Notes under the pieces: generated by a model
The model's input: only the letters and a program-made list of their open reading frames with translations
What the model was told of the DNA's origin: nothing
Databases searched by the model: none
Position numbers and translations under genes: made by a program
NCBI GenBank assembly: GCA_945271245.1
Contig: CALYPF010000011.1
Location: forward strand, 1-39,494
Origin: an uncultured Enterobacteriaceae bacterium
Lineage (GTDB): Bacteria; Pseudomonadota; Gammaproteobacteria; Enterobacterales; Enterobacteriaceae
Direction of reading: 5' to 3'
Length of the DNA stretch: 39,494 bases
Part shown: positions 8,555-18,332 of the stretch, in pieces
Layout: each line of letters starts with the position of its first letter
Numbering within the stretch: position 1 is the first letter of the stretch

Positions 8555-8866
8555 GACATTCCTCCGAGATAGTGTTCTGGTTGCGCTATCGGCTCCCCGA
8601 ACGGTATGCGTCCTGACAGATAACGCGCGTCGCGGCAGGCGGGCGGCCTGCTACTTAATGGGTAGTGAGTATATCCGGGTGATTCACAAGGAAATTTGAT
8701 GTGTTCGATTTTTTTGTGGTAATTGAAACAAATACGATTTTAGAAATGATAATCCGGTCACGAAATCACGTGAAATATCGGCCGCTGAAAACGAAGACCC
8801 GTGATTTGTGTCCATCCTGAGATACGAGTAGACTTCCGGACCTTATTTGTTTTTGGAGAGATAACC
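8555..8866. other. frdA-epmA divergent control region
   Basis: This 312-bp spacer holds the frd promoter with an FNR-like site and the upstream region of epmA. On the minus strand TATACT at 8668-8673 fits a -10 for frdA. No gene is seen in it. The in-frame opening upstream of epmA to 8801 is not supported. Confidence 0.6.
8668..8709 (-). promoter_or_regulatory. frdA promoter with FNR-like site
   Basis: On the minus strand the bases at 8696-8709 read ATCGA-ACAC-ATCAA. The right half is a perfect FNR half-site, and the degenerate left half resembles my memory of the E. coli frdA site. A -10-like TATACT lies at 8673-8668. With a start site near 8661, the FNR centre falls close to -41.5, the usual class II position. 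The leader before the frdA ATG is then about 105 bases. This fits anaerobic induction; it is read by eye only. Confidence 0.5.
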
Positions 8867-9844
8867 ATGAGCGAAACGGCAACCTGGCAGCCGAGCGCAT
8901 CCATCCCCACGCTACTTAAACGCGCAGTCGTTGTGGCGGAAATTCGCCGCTTCTTTGCCGATCGCGGAGTGCCTGAGGTGGAAACCCCCTGCATGAGCCA
9001 AGCGACGGTAACGGACGTACATCTGTTTCCGTTTGAAACCCGTTTTGTTGGCCCCGGCCACGCTGAGGGCACGCCTCTTTGGTTAATGACCAGCCCTGAA
9101 TATCATATGAAACGCCTGCTGGCGGCGGGAAGCGGCCCGATTTATCAGCTTTGCCGCAGTTTTCGTAATGAAGAAATGGGGCGCTATCACAATCCCGAAT
9201 TTACCATGCTGGAATGGTATCGCCCGTGCTATGACATGTACCGTCTGATGAATGAAGTGGACGACCTGTTACAGCAAATCCTGGAAACAGAGGCGGCGGA
9301 AACGCTTTCTTATCAGCAGGCATTTCAGCGTTACCTGGAAATAGACCCGCTGTCCGTAGAGAAGGCGCAGTTACGGGAAGCCGCAGCTAAGCTGGATTTA
9401 AATAATGTGGCGGATAACGAAGAAGATCGCGATACGCTACTGCAGCTTTTATTTACCTTCGGCGTAGAACCCCACATTGGCAAAGAGCGCCCCACCTTTA
9501 TTTATCACTTCCCGGCAACCCAGGCGGCGCTGGCATGCATTAGCCAGGAAGATCACCGGGTAGCGGAGCGGTTTGAAGTCTATTTTAAGGGCGTTGAACT
9601 GGCGAACGGTTTCCATGAGCTGACCGACGCGCGCGAACAGCAGCAGCGTTTTGAACAGGATAACCGCAATCGCGCGGCGCGCGGGTTACCGCAATATCCG
9701 GTTGATACACATCTGCTGGCAGCGCTGGAGGCTGGGCTACCGGACTGTTCCGGCGTGGCGCTTGGCGTAGATCGTTTAATTATGCTGGCGCTCGGTGCAC
9801 AGAGCCTGGCAGAGGTGATGGCCTTCCCGGTCGACCGCGCGTAG
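8867..9844 (+). CDS. epmA: EF-P--(R)-beta-lysine ligase EpmA
   Basis: The 325-residue enzyme is a truncated class II lysyl-tRNA synthetase that attaches (R)-beta-lysine to Lys34 of EF-P. It lacks the anticodon-binding domain, as expected for EpmA (also called PoxA, GenX, YjeA). Class II motifs are visible: motif 2 as [25 protein letters not shown] and motif 3 as [15 protein letters not shown] near the end. The start [14 protein letters not shown] matches E. coli and follows GGAGAG. The enzyme that makes its substrate (EpmB) and its target (Efp) are 6 kb away in the same window. Confidence 0.96.
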   Translation: MSETATWQPSASIPTLLKRAVVVAEIRRFFADRGVPEVETPCMSQATVTDVHLFPFETRFVGPGHAEGTPLWLMTSPEYHMKRLLAAGSGPIYQLCRSFRNEEMGRYHNPEFTMLEWYRPCYDMYRLMNEVDDLLQQILETEAAETLSYQQAFQRYLEIDPLSVEKAQLREAAAKLDLNNVADNEEDRDTLLQLLFTFGVEPHIGKERPTFIYHFPATQAALACISQEDHRVAERFEVYFKGVELANGFHELTDAREQQQRFEQDNRNRAARGLPQYPVDTHLLAALEAGLPDCSGVALGVDRLIMLALGAQSLAEVMAFPVDRA

Positions 9845-9857
9845 TATGATGCCCCGT

Positions 9858-9883
9858 GCAGGGCGCGACGACGCGCGCTCTGC
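9858..9883 (+). terminator. Hairpin after epmA
   Basis: GCAGGGCGCG pairs with CGCGCGCTCTGC across a short loop, 13 bases after the epmA stop, with one G-T pair. No T-run follows. Confidence 0.4.
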
Positions 9884-10331
9884 CGTTCCCCAATGATAAT
9901 CCCTATTATCGACCCACGCGGTAGCGGCGGTCACCCTCTCGCGCTCAGGTGTTCTGCGCCGCAGCGCGCATCGAAGATACGCATATAGCGCACCGCTAGC
10001 GCGGTTCATCTTTTCATCCCGCTGTCGTTGCCTTATGGCTTATGGCCTGAAAGGCAGGGCTAATACCTCCTTATCGGCTCTGCGTGAAAATGGATTCAGG
10101 TCCATGCCGGAGCACCGGTGGCGCACCGGGCATGAGTAAAATAGCCGCGTTTGTTTTCCCGCTGGCGCATATCGTGCCGACGCGGCCAGGCGTCAGCGCA
10201 TTGGCTGATGCTTTATTCATTATCGCGCCCGAAACTCTGCGTTGTGCTATGTGCGACCCAGGAGCGTTAAAGGCCGGGTAGCGTGTGAATAACGTTTATC
10301 TTCAGTCGCTAATAAATAGGAAGGTTTATTG

Positions 10332-10997
10332 ATGAAGGGTATCGCGCGGTGTTTTTCCGCTAATTGCTTAATTCCGCCGGGCGTTTTTACCCGGCGCAGT
10401 GAATATGATGTGTCCGGATCATCGCGCAATCAGTGTGATGAGATAAAAGCCAGGCGGGCGGACAACCCACATCGCACGTTGGGCGCGCGCTTCAAGCGCT
10501 GGAAGCAAGGCCGGTCCGTACACCGCTATCAGTTGGGGCAAACGACGGTCAAAGGTGAAGAGGAGCGGGCCAGGGCCATTGACAAGCGCCGCAGCCTCGG
10601 CATAACCCATGAGACGCTCGCGCCGCAGCGCGATACCTCCGCGCGCGTATTGCCGAAAAGCATTACCACTGCCAGTCGCAGCGGTGAGATGCCGCGCGCC
10701 CTGCCACGAGGTACTAGCCCTGAACGGACGCCGGCCTATGTGCATTACCGGTTGGAGCAGCCCTTATATGCCCGTGGGGAGACGCCTGAACCCGACCAGG
10801 TAGCGGGAAGAGCGCAGCCAGAACTTACTATCGCTCAGCCTACTACAAGGCTGACGGAATCACGCGTATGCACACGCGGAACGCTGCCGGTTAAAGTAGA
10901 TACGAATCGCGACGCTGGGCAAAACGCTTATCCGGCGGGAAGTGGGTGCGCATTAAGTGAAGGCGGAGCAAGGAGAAAGGACATCGTCTCCAGGTAG
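10332..10997 (+). CDS. Doubtful open reading frame, no family recognised
   Basis: A 221-codon frame opens at an ATG with AGGAAGG eight bases upstream, which is a good ribosome-binding site. The product is very rich in Arg, Thr, Pro and Glu, has no hydrophobic core pattern, no motif and no repeat. Its composition is what GC-rich non-coding DNA gives. A codon-in-phase opposite-strand frame covers half of it. A hairpin of the form CGCCGGG...CCCGGCG lies within its first 25 codons. I list it only because the region is otherwise empty. Confidence 0.12.
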   Translation: MKGIARCFSANCLIPPGVFTRRSEYDVSGSSRNQCDEIKARRADNPHRTLGARFKRWKQGRSVHRYQLGQTTVKGEEERARAIDKRRSLGITHETLAPQRDTSARVLPKSITTASRSGEMPRALPRGTSPERTPAYVHYRLEQPLYARGETPEPDQVAGRAQPELTIAQPTTRLTESRVCTRGTLPVKVDTNRDAGQNAYPAGSGCALSEGGARRKDIVSR

Positions 10998-11209
10998 GGG
11001 GCGGAGTGGGCCGCGTCCAGTCATACGTTATCTTCCAGGTCGAAGAAGGCGGTGCGGTTTAACGCACTGGTGAAAGTAAGATAGCCGTTTCATCACGCGC
11101 TGAAAGCGCGATAATTCCCGGTTTGTCCGGGCGCTGCGATGAGAACCGGCTGTAGCGCTCCATTGCTGCCGTCGCCGCGCTTTTTGCACAAGGGCGCGCT
11201 ACAGTGGCT

Positions 11210-11240
11210 GCGGCGGATAGCCTTTAGGCTTATCCGCCGC
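11210..11240 (-). terminator. Terminator-like hairpin after mscM
   Basis: GCGGCGGATA at 11210-11219 pairs perfectly with TATCCGCCGC at 11231-11240, and inner GCC/GGC pairs close a TTTA loop. It lies 17 bases beyond the mscM stop and probably ends the psd-mscM transcript. Confidence 0.6.
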
Positions 11241-11256
11241 TGGATCGCGGGCAGGC

Positions 11257-14200
11257 TTACAGGCTCCCCGGCAGGCGGGCTTTTCTGCCCGTAGAGCTCA
11301 GTGATTTCCCATTTTTAATGCCGTTCAGGCTTTCAAGGCGCATCTGAAAAGGCGGGAAGGGCATTTCCAGCCCGTGCTCACGGAAACCTTGTAGAATAAG
11401 CTGATGTATTTCGTGACGTAGCGGCATGCGATGCCCCATCTCGGCGGCATAGATACGCAGCTCAAACAGTTGAATACCCTGCTGTAAATCCACCAAAAAG
11501 GCGTCCGGTGCCGGGGTGTCCAGCACCAGCGCGCAGCGCCGCGCGGCAGTCAGCAGTATTTGGGTCACTTCTTCGCTATCGGCGTCCGTTGGGGCGGGAA
11601 TCGTCAGAACTACGCGCGTAATCGGGTCGGAAAGCGACCAGTTAATAAACTGTTCAGTAATAAAAGCCTGATTAGGCACGATAATTTCTTTTCGATCCCA
11701 GTCGCTGATAGTTGTTGCGCGGGTGTTAATCTTCGTTACGCTGCCGGTCAGATCGCGAATAGTGACGGTATCTCCGATGCGAATAGGCTTCTCAAACAGA
11801 ATAATCAGCCCGGAGACGAAGTTAGCGAAAATCTGCTGTAGCCCAAACCCCAGCCCGACCCCGAGCGCGGCGACCAGCCACTGAAGTTTCCCCCACTCGA
11901 TGCCTATCATCGAGAACCCTGCCAGCCCGCCAATCAGCATCAATATATATTTTGTGATAGTCGTAATGGCATAGCCGGTCCCGGGGGTCAGACTCAGATG
12001 CTGTAACAGCGCAAGTTCCAGCAGCGCGGGCAGGTTACGCACAAGCTGAGCGGTGATAATAAAGACCAGCACGGCTATTAGCACCGCGCCAAGCGTAATC
12101 GGCTCCAGACTTTCCACGCCCTGTACGCTTGAGGTCACGTCCCACAGGGTAATATTTTCCAGAAACCCAAAGGCGGAATGGATTTCTGACCACAGTGCGA
12201 TAACCGAAACCAGCGCTATCAGCATCAGCAGGCTTCTTACCAGGCGCAGTGAACTCTTGCTAATTGCGTCCAGATCGATAATCGGCTCTTCAACCTCGGC
12301 TCCGCCATCCGTGCCGTGCGTGAAGGGTTCTTCCTCGCCGCGAGCGCGCTGGGCCAGGATTTCAGCGCGCCGCTGCTTTGCGCGGTCGAACGCCAGTTTA
12401 CGTCGTTGAATGAACATCCAGCGGCGAATAATGTGATAGATGACCAGCAAAAAGAACCAAATAGCAACGGAGGTTTCCAGGCGCGCCAGCAGCGCCTTTG
12501 CGGTCGCAAGGTAGCCGATGGCGGCGGCGAGAATGGCCAGTAGCGGAGCGCAAAGCATCAGGTTCCACAGCAGGCGATTAATAATATTGTCGCCGCCGTC
12601 GTCTTTTTCCTGATAAAGCGGCAGCTTCGCATGCTTCAGGCTGAGTGTTACCACAGCGACCGCGCCGCAAATTAGCATGAAACAAAGCCGCCCCAGCGAG
12701 GCGGCAAACTCGCGATCGTTTAAATTATCGAACATGATGACCGCCATAATCAGCGGCACAATAACGCCGACGCTCATCAAATAATTACGCATGGCGCGTG
12801 CCACTTGTTGGCGAGGCCAGCCAAAATGCACGACAAATAGCCCGTTTGGCCGGGCGAAAGTTGCGCAAATCATCACTGCCCACAGCAGCGGTACCGTGGC
12901 CGTAACGCCGTCACCGATGGCGACCGCCAGCGGATACGGCCAGGCGGCCTGCAAACCATGGCCCAGCGTCGCCCACAGCACGGGAAGCGGCAAAGCCACC
13001 AGAATCGACCAGAACACCGTGCGCATCGTGAGCCAGAAGTGATCCTGCGTCACTTTACCAACCCGGGCGCTGCAGCGTTCCAGAAACGCCGTGAACCGGC
13101 GGCGTGAAGCAATACTAAAACCCACCAGAACCAGCGCGGCGAAGAGCGGGAGCAGCGTCGTGCGGCTGGTCAGCATCATCATCGTGGCTTTACCCAATTG
13201 GCTGAGCGTATCCAGTGAGAGCAGTCGGCGCAGATCGCGCATGATATCCAGCGGCCAGCTTAGCCCCAGCGGGCTAACGTCCGATGTCCAGAACAGATAG
13301 CGATGCGTCGCTTCATTAACATCTTTCAGTGCGTCGATAAGCTGCCCGTTTGCAACCTTAAGCTTTGTCAGCTCCAGAATCAGCGTGTCGCCGCCCTGTA
13401 GCAATGAATTGAGCAGCTCGCTTTGGGTGCGAAGCTGGGCGTCGAGGATACGGCGTTGTTCATCGGTGAGCGGAGCACCGCTGGCCTGGTGAAGCTGGCG
13501 GAGCTGCTCCTGTTTGCCTAATTGTTCTTCATAGCGTAATCGCTGCACCCGAAGCTGTGCCAGCTCGGTATCTAACTGCTGGGGCTTCGGCGTTTCCGGC
13601 ATGCGTGCGACCTGGGCGCGCAGCGCTTCGCCCAGCACATTAGAGATGCCCAGCCACTGCGACTGTTCGCGCAGAGTGTTCAGCGCCTGGCGGACTTGCA
13701 GAATTTGACGCGTGGCCTGGCGCTGCTGCGAGGCGACCAGATCCATTCTTTGCGCCTGTTGATTAAGATCCTGAGAGAGCGAACGATTGATGGGGAACTG
13801 CGCCACAATATCTGGCGGCAGGTTGGCGCTATTTTCCGCCATCATCTCTGTGCTTTCCAGCGCCTGTTCCGCTTCGCGCTGACGCAGGCTGTTGAGCTGG
13901 TTACGCAGCGACTGTAGCCAGGCATCAAGCTGGCCGGCCTGCTTTTGCGACAGTTCGGCGCGCTGGCGCGCCAGCGCCTGGCGATTGCTGGCGGATAGCT
14001 GGGCCAGTTCAAGCTCATCTACGAGTGCCTTCAGGCGCGCGGCTTCCGCCTGGGCGGAAATTTGCTGGGCCTGACCGAGCGGAGTGCTGGCGTTTTTTGG
14101 CGAAGGCTGGCGGTGTTCAATGGCACTGAGCTGGCGCCGCGCGTCGGTTTGCTGTTGGGGAAGTTGAGCGAGGGAGTCGGTGATTTCGCGGTTGCGCTCC

Positions 14201-14592
14201 TGCTGCTGCTGGGCTTCGCGGCTTTTATCCAGTAACTGACTGCTGGTTTGCAATATCTCTTGATTTAGCGCGTCGGCGCTCATACCTACGGGGAGTTTGC
14301 GCGGCGCGTTATTTAAGTTATTGAGCTGCTGGCGCAGCGTTTGAGACAAACGAGGGAAGTCATCGATAACTTTTTGATAGCGGGCGGCGCGCGCCAGCGA
14401 GGCGTCGCGTTCTTCCAGCGCGTTTAACGCGGCCTGCAGCGCTTCAATAGTTTTTATCTGTCCCGGCTGCTTTTTATCTGCTTCTTTAGCCTGAGTCAGT
14501 TCTTGAGTGATTTGTTTTGCGTCGGGGATGGCGGCGGCGTGCGCCATCCCACTGAGGCTTATCGCCATCAGAAAAAAGAGGAACAGGCGCAC
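11257..14592 (-). CDS. mscM: Miniconductance mechanosensitive channel MscM (YjeP)
   Basis: The 1111-residue protein starts with a signal peptide ending in MAHA. A long periplasmic coiled-coil domain rich in Gln, Leu and Arg follows to about residue 460. About eleven membrane segments come next, and the MscS domain lies at about 880-1090. The pore-lining helix and beta domain appear as GVGLGFGLQQIFANFVSGLIILFEKPIRIGDTV in abbreviated comparison. MscM protects against osmotic downshock with a small conductance. Length is close to E. coli YjeP (1107). It follows psd by 41 bases on the same strand, the known psd-mscM operon. Confidence 0.95.
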   Translation of the reverse strand: MRLFLFFLMAISLSGMAHAAAIPDAKQITQELTQAKEADKKQPGQIKTIEALQAALNALEERDASLARAARYQKVIDDFPRLSQTLRQQLNNLNNAPRKLPVGMSADALNQEILQTSSQLLDKSREAQQQQERNREITDSLAQLPQQQTDARRQLSAIEHRQPSPKNASTPLGQAQQISAQAEAARLKALVDELELAQLSASNRQALARQRAELSQKQAGQLDAWLQSLRNQLNSLRQREAEQALESTEMMAENSANLPPDIVAQFPINRSLSQDLNQQAQRMDLVASQQRQATRQILQVRQALNTLREQSQWLGISNVLGEALRAQVARMPETPKPQQLDTELAQLRVQRLRYEEQLGKQEQLRQLHQASGAPLTDEQRRILDAQLRTQSELLNSLLQGGDTLILELTKLKVANGQLIDALKDVNEATHRYLFWTSDVSPLGLSWPLDIMRDLRRLLSLDTLSQLGKATMMMLTSRTTLLPLFAALVLVGFSIASRRRFTAFLERCSARVGKVTQDHFWLTMRTVFWSILVALPLPVLWATLGHGLQAAWPYPLAVAIGDGVTATVPLLWAVMICATFARPNGLFVVHFGWPRQQVARAMRNYLMSVGVIVPLIMAVIMFDNLNDREFAASLGRLCFMLICGAVAVVTLSLKHAKLPLYQEKDDGGDNIINRLLWNLMLCAPLLAILAAAIGYLATAKALLARLETSVAIWFFLLVIYHIIRRWMFIQRRKLAFDRAKQRRAEILAQRARGEEEPFTHGTDGGAEVEEPIIDLDAISKSSLRLVRSLLMLIALVSVIALWSEIHSAFGFLENITLWDVTSSVQGVESLEPITLGAVLIAVLVFIITAQLVRNLPALLELALLQHLSLTPGTGYAITTITKYILMLIGGLAGFSMIGIEWGKLQWLVAALGVGLGFGLQQIFANFVSGLIILFEKPIRIGDTVTIRDLTGSVTKINTRATTISDWDRKEIIVPNQAFITEQFINWSLSDPITRVVLTIPAPTDADSEEVTQILLTAARRCALVLDTPAPDAFLVDLQQGIQLFELRIYAAEMGHRMPLRHEIHQLILQGFREHGLEMPFPPFQMRLESLNGIKNGKSLSSTGRKARLPGSL

Positions 14593-14633
14593 GTCGCGTT
14601 ACCTTATTATTAATCGGCCTTAGTTAGGCGTAG

Positions 14634-15740
14634 TTATTCATTATCAGAGCCAGGCTTTGGCGCCTGTGCGGGCGCAGATGCGGCACCTTTTCCCGGCTGC
14701 CGGGGCCGTTGCTGAGGCTCAGCCTCCGGTGCGGCGGTGTCGGGAGCTGCGATGGCGGTTTCGCTTGTGGAAACCGGCAGGGGAGCCTGGTCAACAACCG
14801 GCTGGGCTTTGGGGCCGGCGGCTGATTCGCTTACGGGCGCCGCGTCCACCTTAGGTGGAATATCGGTCGCCGCGGCATTGTTCGCCCGGGCCAGCGGCTC
14901 GCCAATGCGGGTCGGTGCGCGATGTTCCAGGTGTGGCATCAGGGTAACCTGACCCGGCGCAAATAAATTAATCACGGTCGAGCCGAGCTTAAAGCGCCCC
15001 ATTTCCTGGCCTTTCAGTAGGGCGATACAGCCTTCGCTGTCCCCGGCGGGCCAGGTCCAGCGTTTAATAATGCCTTCGCGCGGCGGAGTGACGGTGCCTG
15101 ACCAGACGGTTTCAATACTGCCGACAATGGTTGCGCCGACCAGGATTTGCGCCATTGGACCGAACTCAGTGTCGAACAGGCAAATGACGCGCTCATTACG
15201 GGCAAACAGATTCGGCACATTCTGCGCGGTGAGATGGTTGACGGAGAAGAGGTCACCTGGGACATAAATCATCTCGCGCAAAATACCGTTACAGGGCATA
15301 TGCACGCGGTGATAGTCGCGCGGCGACAGATAAGTAGTAGCGAACGCCCCGTTACGGAATAACGCCGCCATCTGATAATTCCCTGCCAGCAGCGCTTCCA
15401 GTGTGAAAGAATGCCCCTTTGCCTGGAGTAATTTGTCATTGTCGATAGCGCCTGCCTGGCTAATAACGCCATCGGCTGGCATCACCAGCGTTGTCGGGTC
15501 TGGGTTAATAGGGCGCACGTCGTCGCGCAGCGGTCGAACAAAAAAGTCGTTAAAGGTGCGATAGCTGGCGGTATCGGGCTTTTGCGCTTCCTGCATATCG
15601 ACTTTGTAATATTTGACAAAGAGATCGATAACCCCTTTTGTCAGCCAGCCGGCGCGCTTACTGGCACCCCAGCCTGCGAATTGCGTCAGCCATTGCTTTG
15701 GCAGGAGATATTGAAGAGAAAGTTTGATGTTGTTGAACAA
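14634..15740 (-). CDS. psd: Phosphatidylserine decarboxylase proenzyme, with a long C-terminal tail
   Basis: The enzyme makes phosphatidylethanolamine at the inner membrane. The start is a TTG at 15738-15740 behind CTGGAGG, chosen because [17 protein letters not shown] aligns with the E. coli N-terminus; the upstream opening to 15854 is rejected. This gives 368 residues. The self-cleavage site LGST appears in [17 protein letters not shown], where the serine becomes the pyruvoyl group. [11 protein letters not shown] carries the catalytic histidine. E. coli Psd has 322 residues; the extra length is a Pro/Ala/Glu-rich tail after residue about 290, with no motif. It lies 103 bases after rsgA. Confidence 0.95.
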   Translation of the reverse strand: MFNNIKLSLQYLLPKQWLTQFAGWGASKRAGWLTKGVIDLFVKYYKVDMQEAQKPDTASYRTFNDFFVRPLRDDVRPINPDPTTLVMPADGVISQAGAIDNDKLLQAKGHSFTLEALLAGNYQMAALFRNGAFATTYLSPRDYHRVHMPCNGILREMIYVPGDLFSVNHLTAQNVPNLFARNERVICLFDTEFGPMAQILVGATIVGSIETVWSGTVTPPREGIIKRWTWPAGDSEGCIALLKGQEMGRFKLGSTVINLFAPGQVTLMPHLEHRAPTRIGEPLARANNAAATDIPPKVDAAPVSESAAGPKAQPVVDQAPLPVSTSETAIAAPDTAAPEAEPQQRPRQPGKGAASAPAQAPKPGSDNE

Positions 15741-15843
15741 AATAGCCTCCAGGCCAATATTTTTGCCAGTCCTTGCCCGGCGGCTCGCGGCGAGCCAGGC
15801 ACTGCAGTAAGTAAAGAGGCGGCATTCGCCTCTCTGTGTTTTA

Positions 15844-16896
15844 TTACCCGCCAATATCGGAAAAGTTTTTGCGCGTTTTTATTTGCGCCATGCTCTCCAG
15901 GATTCGGTGGTAGTTATCAAAACGCGATTCGGCGATGTCGCCGCGCTCGACGGCGGCGCGGATAGCGCAGCCAGGATCGTTATCATGGCTGCAATCCCGA
16001 TATTTGCAATGGCCTAAATAGTCATGAAATTCGACAAAGCCGCGCGTAATTTGTTCCGGTTCCAGATGCCATAAGCCAAACTCCCGCACGCCGGGCGAGT
16101 CAATTACTTCGCCACCGTGCGGGAAGTGATACAGGCGCGCGGCGGTTGTGGTGTGCTGCCCCAGCCCGGAAACACCCGAGACATCGTTGGTGAGGATCTG
16201 TCGCTCTTTAAGCGCCAGCAGCGCGTTCAGTAAGCTGGATTTCCCCACTCCTGACTGCCCGGCAAAAATGCTGATTCTGTCCGTCAGCGCCTGTTCAAGC
16301 GCTTGCTGCGTTTCAGGATAGTGGCTCGATACCATTAAAACGCGGTAGCCAATATCCCGATAGATAGCCATTTGTTCTTCAACGAAGGCCATCCCTTCGT
16401 CATCCAATAAGTCTATCTTATTCAGTACAATAAGCGGTTCTACGTTCAGCGTTTCACAGGCCACCAGGTAACGATCGATAATATTCAGCGACAGCTCCGG
16501 CAAAATCGCTGAAACGATAACGATTTGGTCAATGTTAGCGGCGATGGGTTTTACGCCGTCGTAGAAATCAGGGCGCGTTAATACTGAGGAGCGTTCGTGC
16601 ACCGCTTCGACAATGCCCGTTACGGTAATGCCTTCACCGGTTTCTTTTGCCGGACGCCAGACTACGCGATCGCCGGTAACCAGTGAGCGAATGGTGCGCC
16701 GTATATTGCAGCGGTGCAGAGTGCCATCGGCGGCTTCAACGTCGGCATGCATACCGAAGCGGCTGATAACCCGGCCTTCGGTAGGCTCACCAAGCTGGCT
16801 GTCGTCATAATCGACGCCTGACTCAGGCTTGAGACGGCGCTTGTGATTTGCGCTGACGCGCCGCTGCTGGCCTTTCGAAAGTTTCTTTTTACTCAA
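15844..16896 (-). CDS. rsgA: Ribosome small-subunit biogenesis GTPase RsgA
   Basis: The 350-residue protein is a circularly permuted GTPase that assists late 30S maturation. Motif order is G4 NKID at 159-162, G1 GQSGVGKSS at 213-221, then G3 DSPG at 266-269. The zinc site follows as C297, C302, H304 and C310. An OB-fold N-terminal domain precedes them. The start is TTG at 16894-16896 behind AGGAG, giving [13 protein letters not shown], which equals the family start and length; the longer opening to 16929 is rejected. It is divergent from orn. Confidence 0.96.
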   Translation of the reverse strand: MSKKKLSKGQQRRVSANHKRRLKPESGVDYDDSQLGEPTEGRVISRFGMHADVEAADGTLHRCNIRRTIRSLVTGDRVVWRPAKETGEGITVTGIVEAVHERSSVLTRPDFYDGVKPIAANIDQIVIVSAILPELSLNIIDRYLVACETLNVEPLIVLNKIDLLDDEGMAFVEEQMAIYRDIGYRVLMVSSHYPETQQALEQALTDRISIFAGQSGVGKSSLLNALLALKERQILTNDVSGVSGLGQHTTTAARLYHFPHGGEVIDSPGVREFGLWHLEPEQITRGFVEFHDYLGHCKYRDCSHDNDPGCAIRAAVERGDIAESRFDNYHRILESMAQIKTRKNFSDIGG

Positions 16897-17010
16897 TCGC
16901 GCTGGCTCCTGGTCGCTCCAGAGAAACAAAACCTCTATGATACACGCTATTTTATATGAAATAACCCATTCTTACCGGGTGAATTCGCGTAACGCTGGGG
17001 AGGCGTGGCC

Positions 17011-17556
17011 ATGAGCGTAAATGAAAATAACCTGATTTGGATTGACCTTGAAATGACCGGGCTGGATCCCACGCGCGATCGTATTATTGAAATCGCTACG
17101 ATAGTCACGGACCGGGATCTGAATATTCTGGCTGAAGGCCCGGTAATTGCGGTGCATCAGTCTGACGAACAGCTGGCATTAATGGATGACTGGAATGTGC
17201 GAACCCATACCGGCAGTGGGCTGGTGGCACGCGTAAAAGCCAGTCAGTTTGACGATGGTGCAGCAGAGCGTGAGACATTAGCGTTTTTGCGCCAGTGGGT
17301 GCCGGAAGGGAAATCGCCGATTTGCGGCAACAGCGTTGGTCAGGACAGGCGTTTTCTGTTTAATTATATGCCGGCGCTGGAAGCCTACTTCCACTATCGT
17401 TATCTGGACGTTAGCACGCTGAAAGAATTGGCCCGCCGCTGGAAGCCGGAAATCTTAGAAGGCTTTCAGAAAAAAAATACCCATCAGGCGCTGGATGATA
17501 TTCGTGAGTCGGTGGCGGAACTTGCATACTATCGCGAGCACTTTATCCGCCTGTAA
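17011..17556 (+). CDS. orn: Oligoribonuclease
   Basis: The 181-residue DEDDh 3'-5' exonuclease degrades short RNAs, mainly dinucleotides including pGpG. Catalytic residues are D12, E14, D112, H158 and D163. They lie in [18 protein letters not shown] and [19 protein letters not shown] at 16997-17003 supports the ATG at 17011 rather than the GTG at 17005, and the product then matches E. coli in length. It is divergent from rsgA with a 114-bp spacer. Tail [11 protein letters not shown] is typical. Confidence 0.97.
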   Translation: MSVNENNLIWIDLEMTGLDPTRDRIIEIATIVTDRDLNILAEGPVIAVHQSDEQLALMDDWNVRTHTGSGLVARVKASQFDDGAAERETLAFLRQWVPEGKSPICGNSVGQDRRFLFNYMPALEAYFHYRYLDVSTLKELARRWKPEILEGFQKKNTHQALDDIRESVAELAYYREHFIRL

Positions 17557-17638
17557 GCAGCGGGGCGCAGAGAAACTCGTCATTTTGCCGAAGAAATCGG
17601 CATTCAAACGAAAAGCACGACTTTTTGTGCTTAAAGGC

Positions 17639-17666
17639 TTGCGAGGAAAATCATTTCTCGTATAAT
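17639..17666 (+). promoter_or_regulatory. Promoter of the tRNA-Gly operon
   Basis: TTGCGA and a perfect TATAAT are separated by 16 bases. The following GCGCCTCCC is a GC-rich discriminator typical of stringently controlled stable-RNA promoters. The first mature tRNA begins 40 bases later. Confidence 0.8.
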
Positions 17667-17706
17667 GCGCCTCCCGTAACGGTACACAATTGTGCCGTTG
17701 CGCAAC

Positions 17707-17782
<76 letters not shown>

Positions 17783-17850
17783 GATTTTTGTCGCCGATAA
17801 AGATAGGCGGCAGGTGTCTTAAGCTGTAAACTTCAGGCGCAACGTATTAT

Positions 17851-17926
<76 letters not shown>

Positions 17927-17994
17927 GATTTTTGTCGCCGATAAAGATAGGCGGCAGGTGTCTTAAGCTGTAAACTTCAGGCGCAACGTATTAT

Positions 17995-18070
<76 letters not shown>

Positions 18071-18332
18071 GGTATCCTTTCTTCAGTATTCTTATCTATT
18101 ACCTACTTTTAGCCCGTTTGCTAGCATTCCTCTCCTTTTTGTAAACAGAGTTATCCACAGGGTAGATATTTGCTTTCGCCTGGCAATGATAAATTGCTGC
18201 AAATCAAATTTTTTTTATTCATCTGTTTTTATTGAGAATAATTTAATTGTGAAACGTTAATACGATCGCTTGACGTTTTTTTCCACGTTGAATGACAACG
18301 GCTTTTTATTTTTATCCACAGACATAAAATAT
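18071..18332. other. datA: datA-like DnaA-titration locus
   Basis: The AT-rich spacer between the tRNA-Gly array and queG carries two perfect DnaA boxes TTATCCACA, at 18151-18159 and 18312-18320, in the same orientation. A weaker box TTTTCCACG lies at 18279-18287. An IHF-like match AATCAA-attt-TTT lies at 18202-18214, followed by an A/T tract. In E. coli the datA locus, which promotes DnaA-ATP hydrolysis with IHF after initiation, lies beside glyVXY and carries five DnaA boxes and one IHF site. Position and content agree, but only two strong boxes are seen here. Confidence 0.7.

Larger units (their letters stand above)
9845..11256. other. 1.4 kb without a recognisable gene
   Basis: Between epmA and mscM there is no reading frame I can assign. 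In E. coli and Salmonella the permease gene yjeM occupies this place, but I cannot find its characteristic membrane segments here. Open frames exist at 10332-10997 (+) and 10419-10745 (-), exactly codon-in-phase on opposite strands, and at 10132-10281 (+). Their products are Arg-, Pro- and Thr-rich or resemble no family I know. Hairpins lie at 9858-9883, 10378-10398, 11118-11132 and 11150-11204. The simplest reading is decayed or non-coding DNA left after gene loss. Confidence 0.5.

Noticed and set aside
10419-10745. 108-codon minus-strand frame in the empty region between epmA and mscM
   Set aside because: It is codon-in-phase opposite another open frame, has a stop just upstream, no clear ribosome-binding site and no family. 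I could not match it to YjeM.
18151-18320. Two DnaA boxes as a replication origin
   Set aside because: There are only two strong boxes, no 13-mer unwinding array or neighbouring mnmG/gidA-type genes, and the position matches datA instead.
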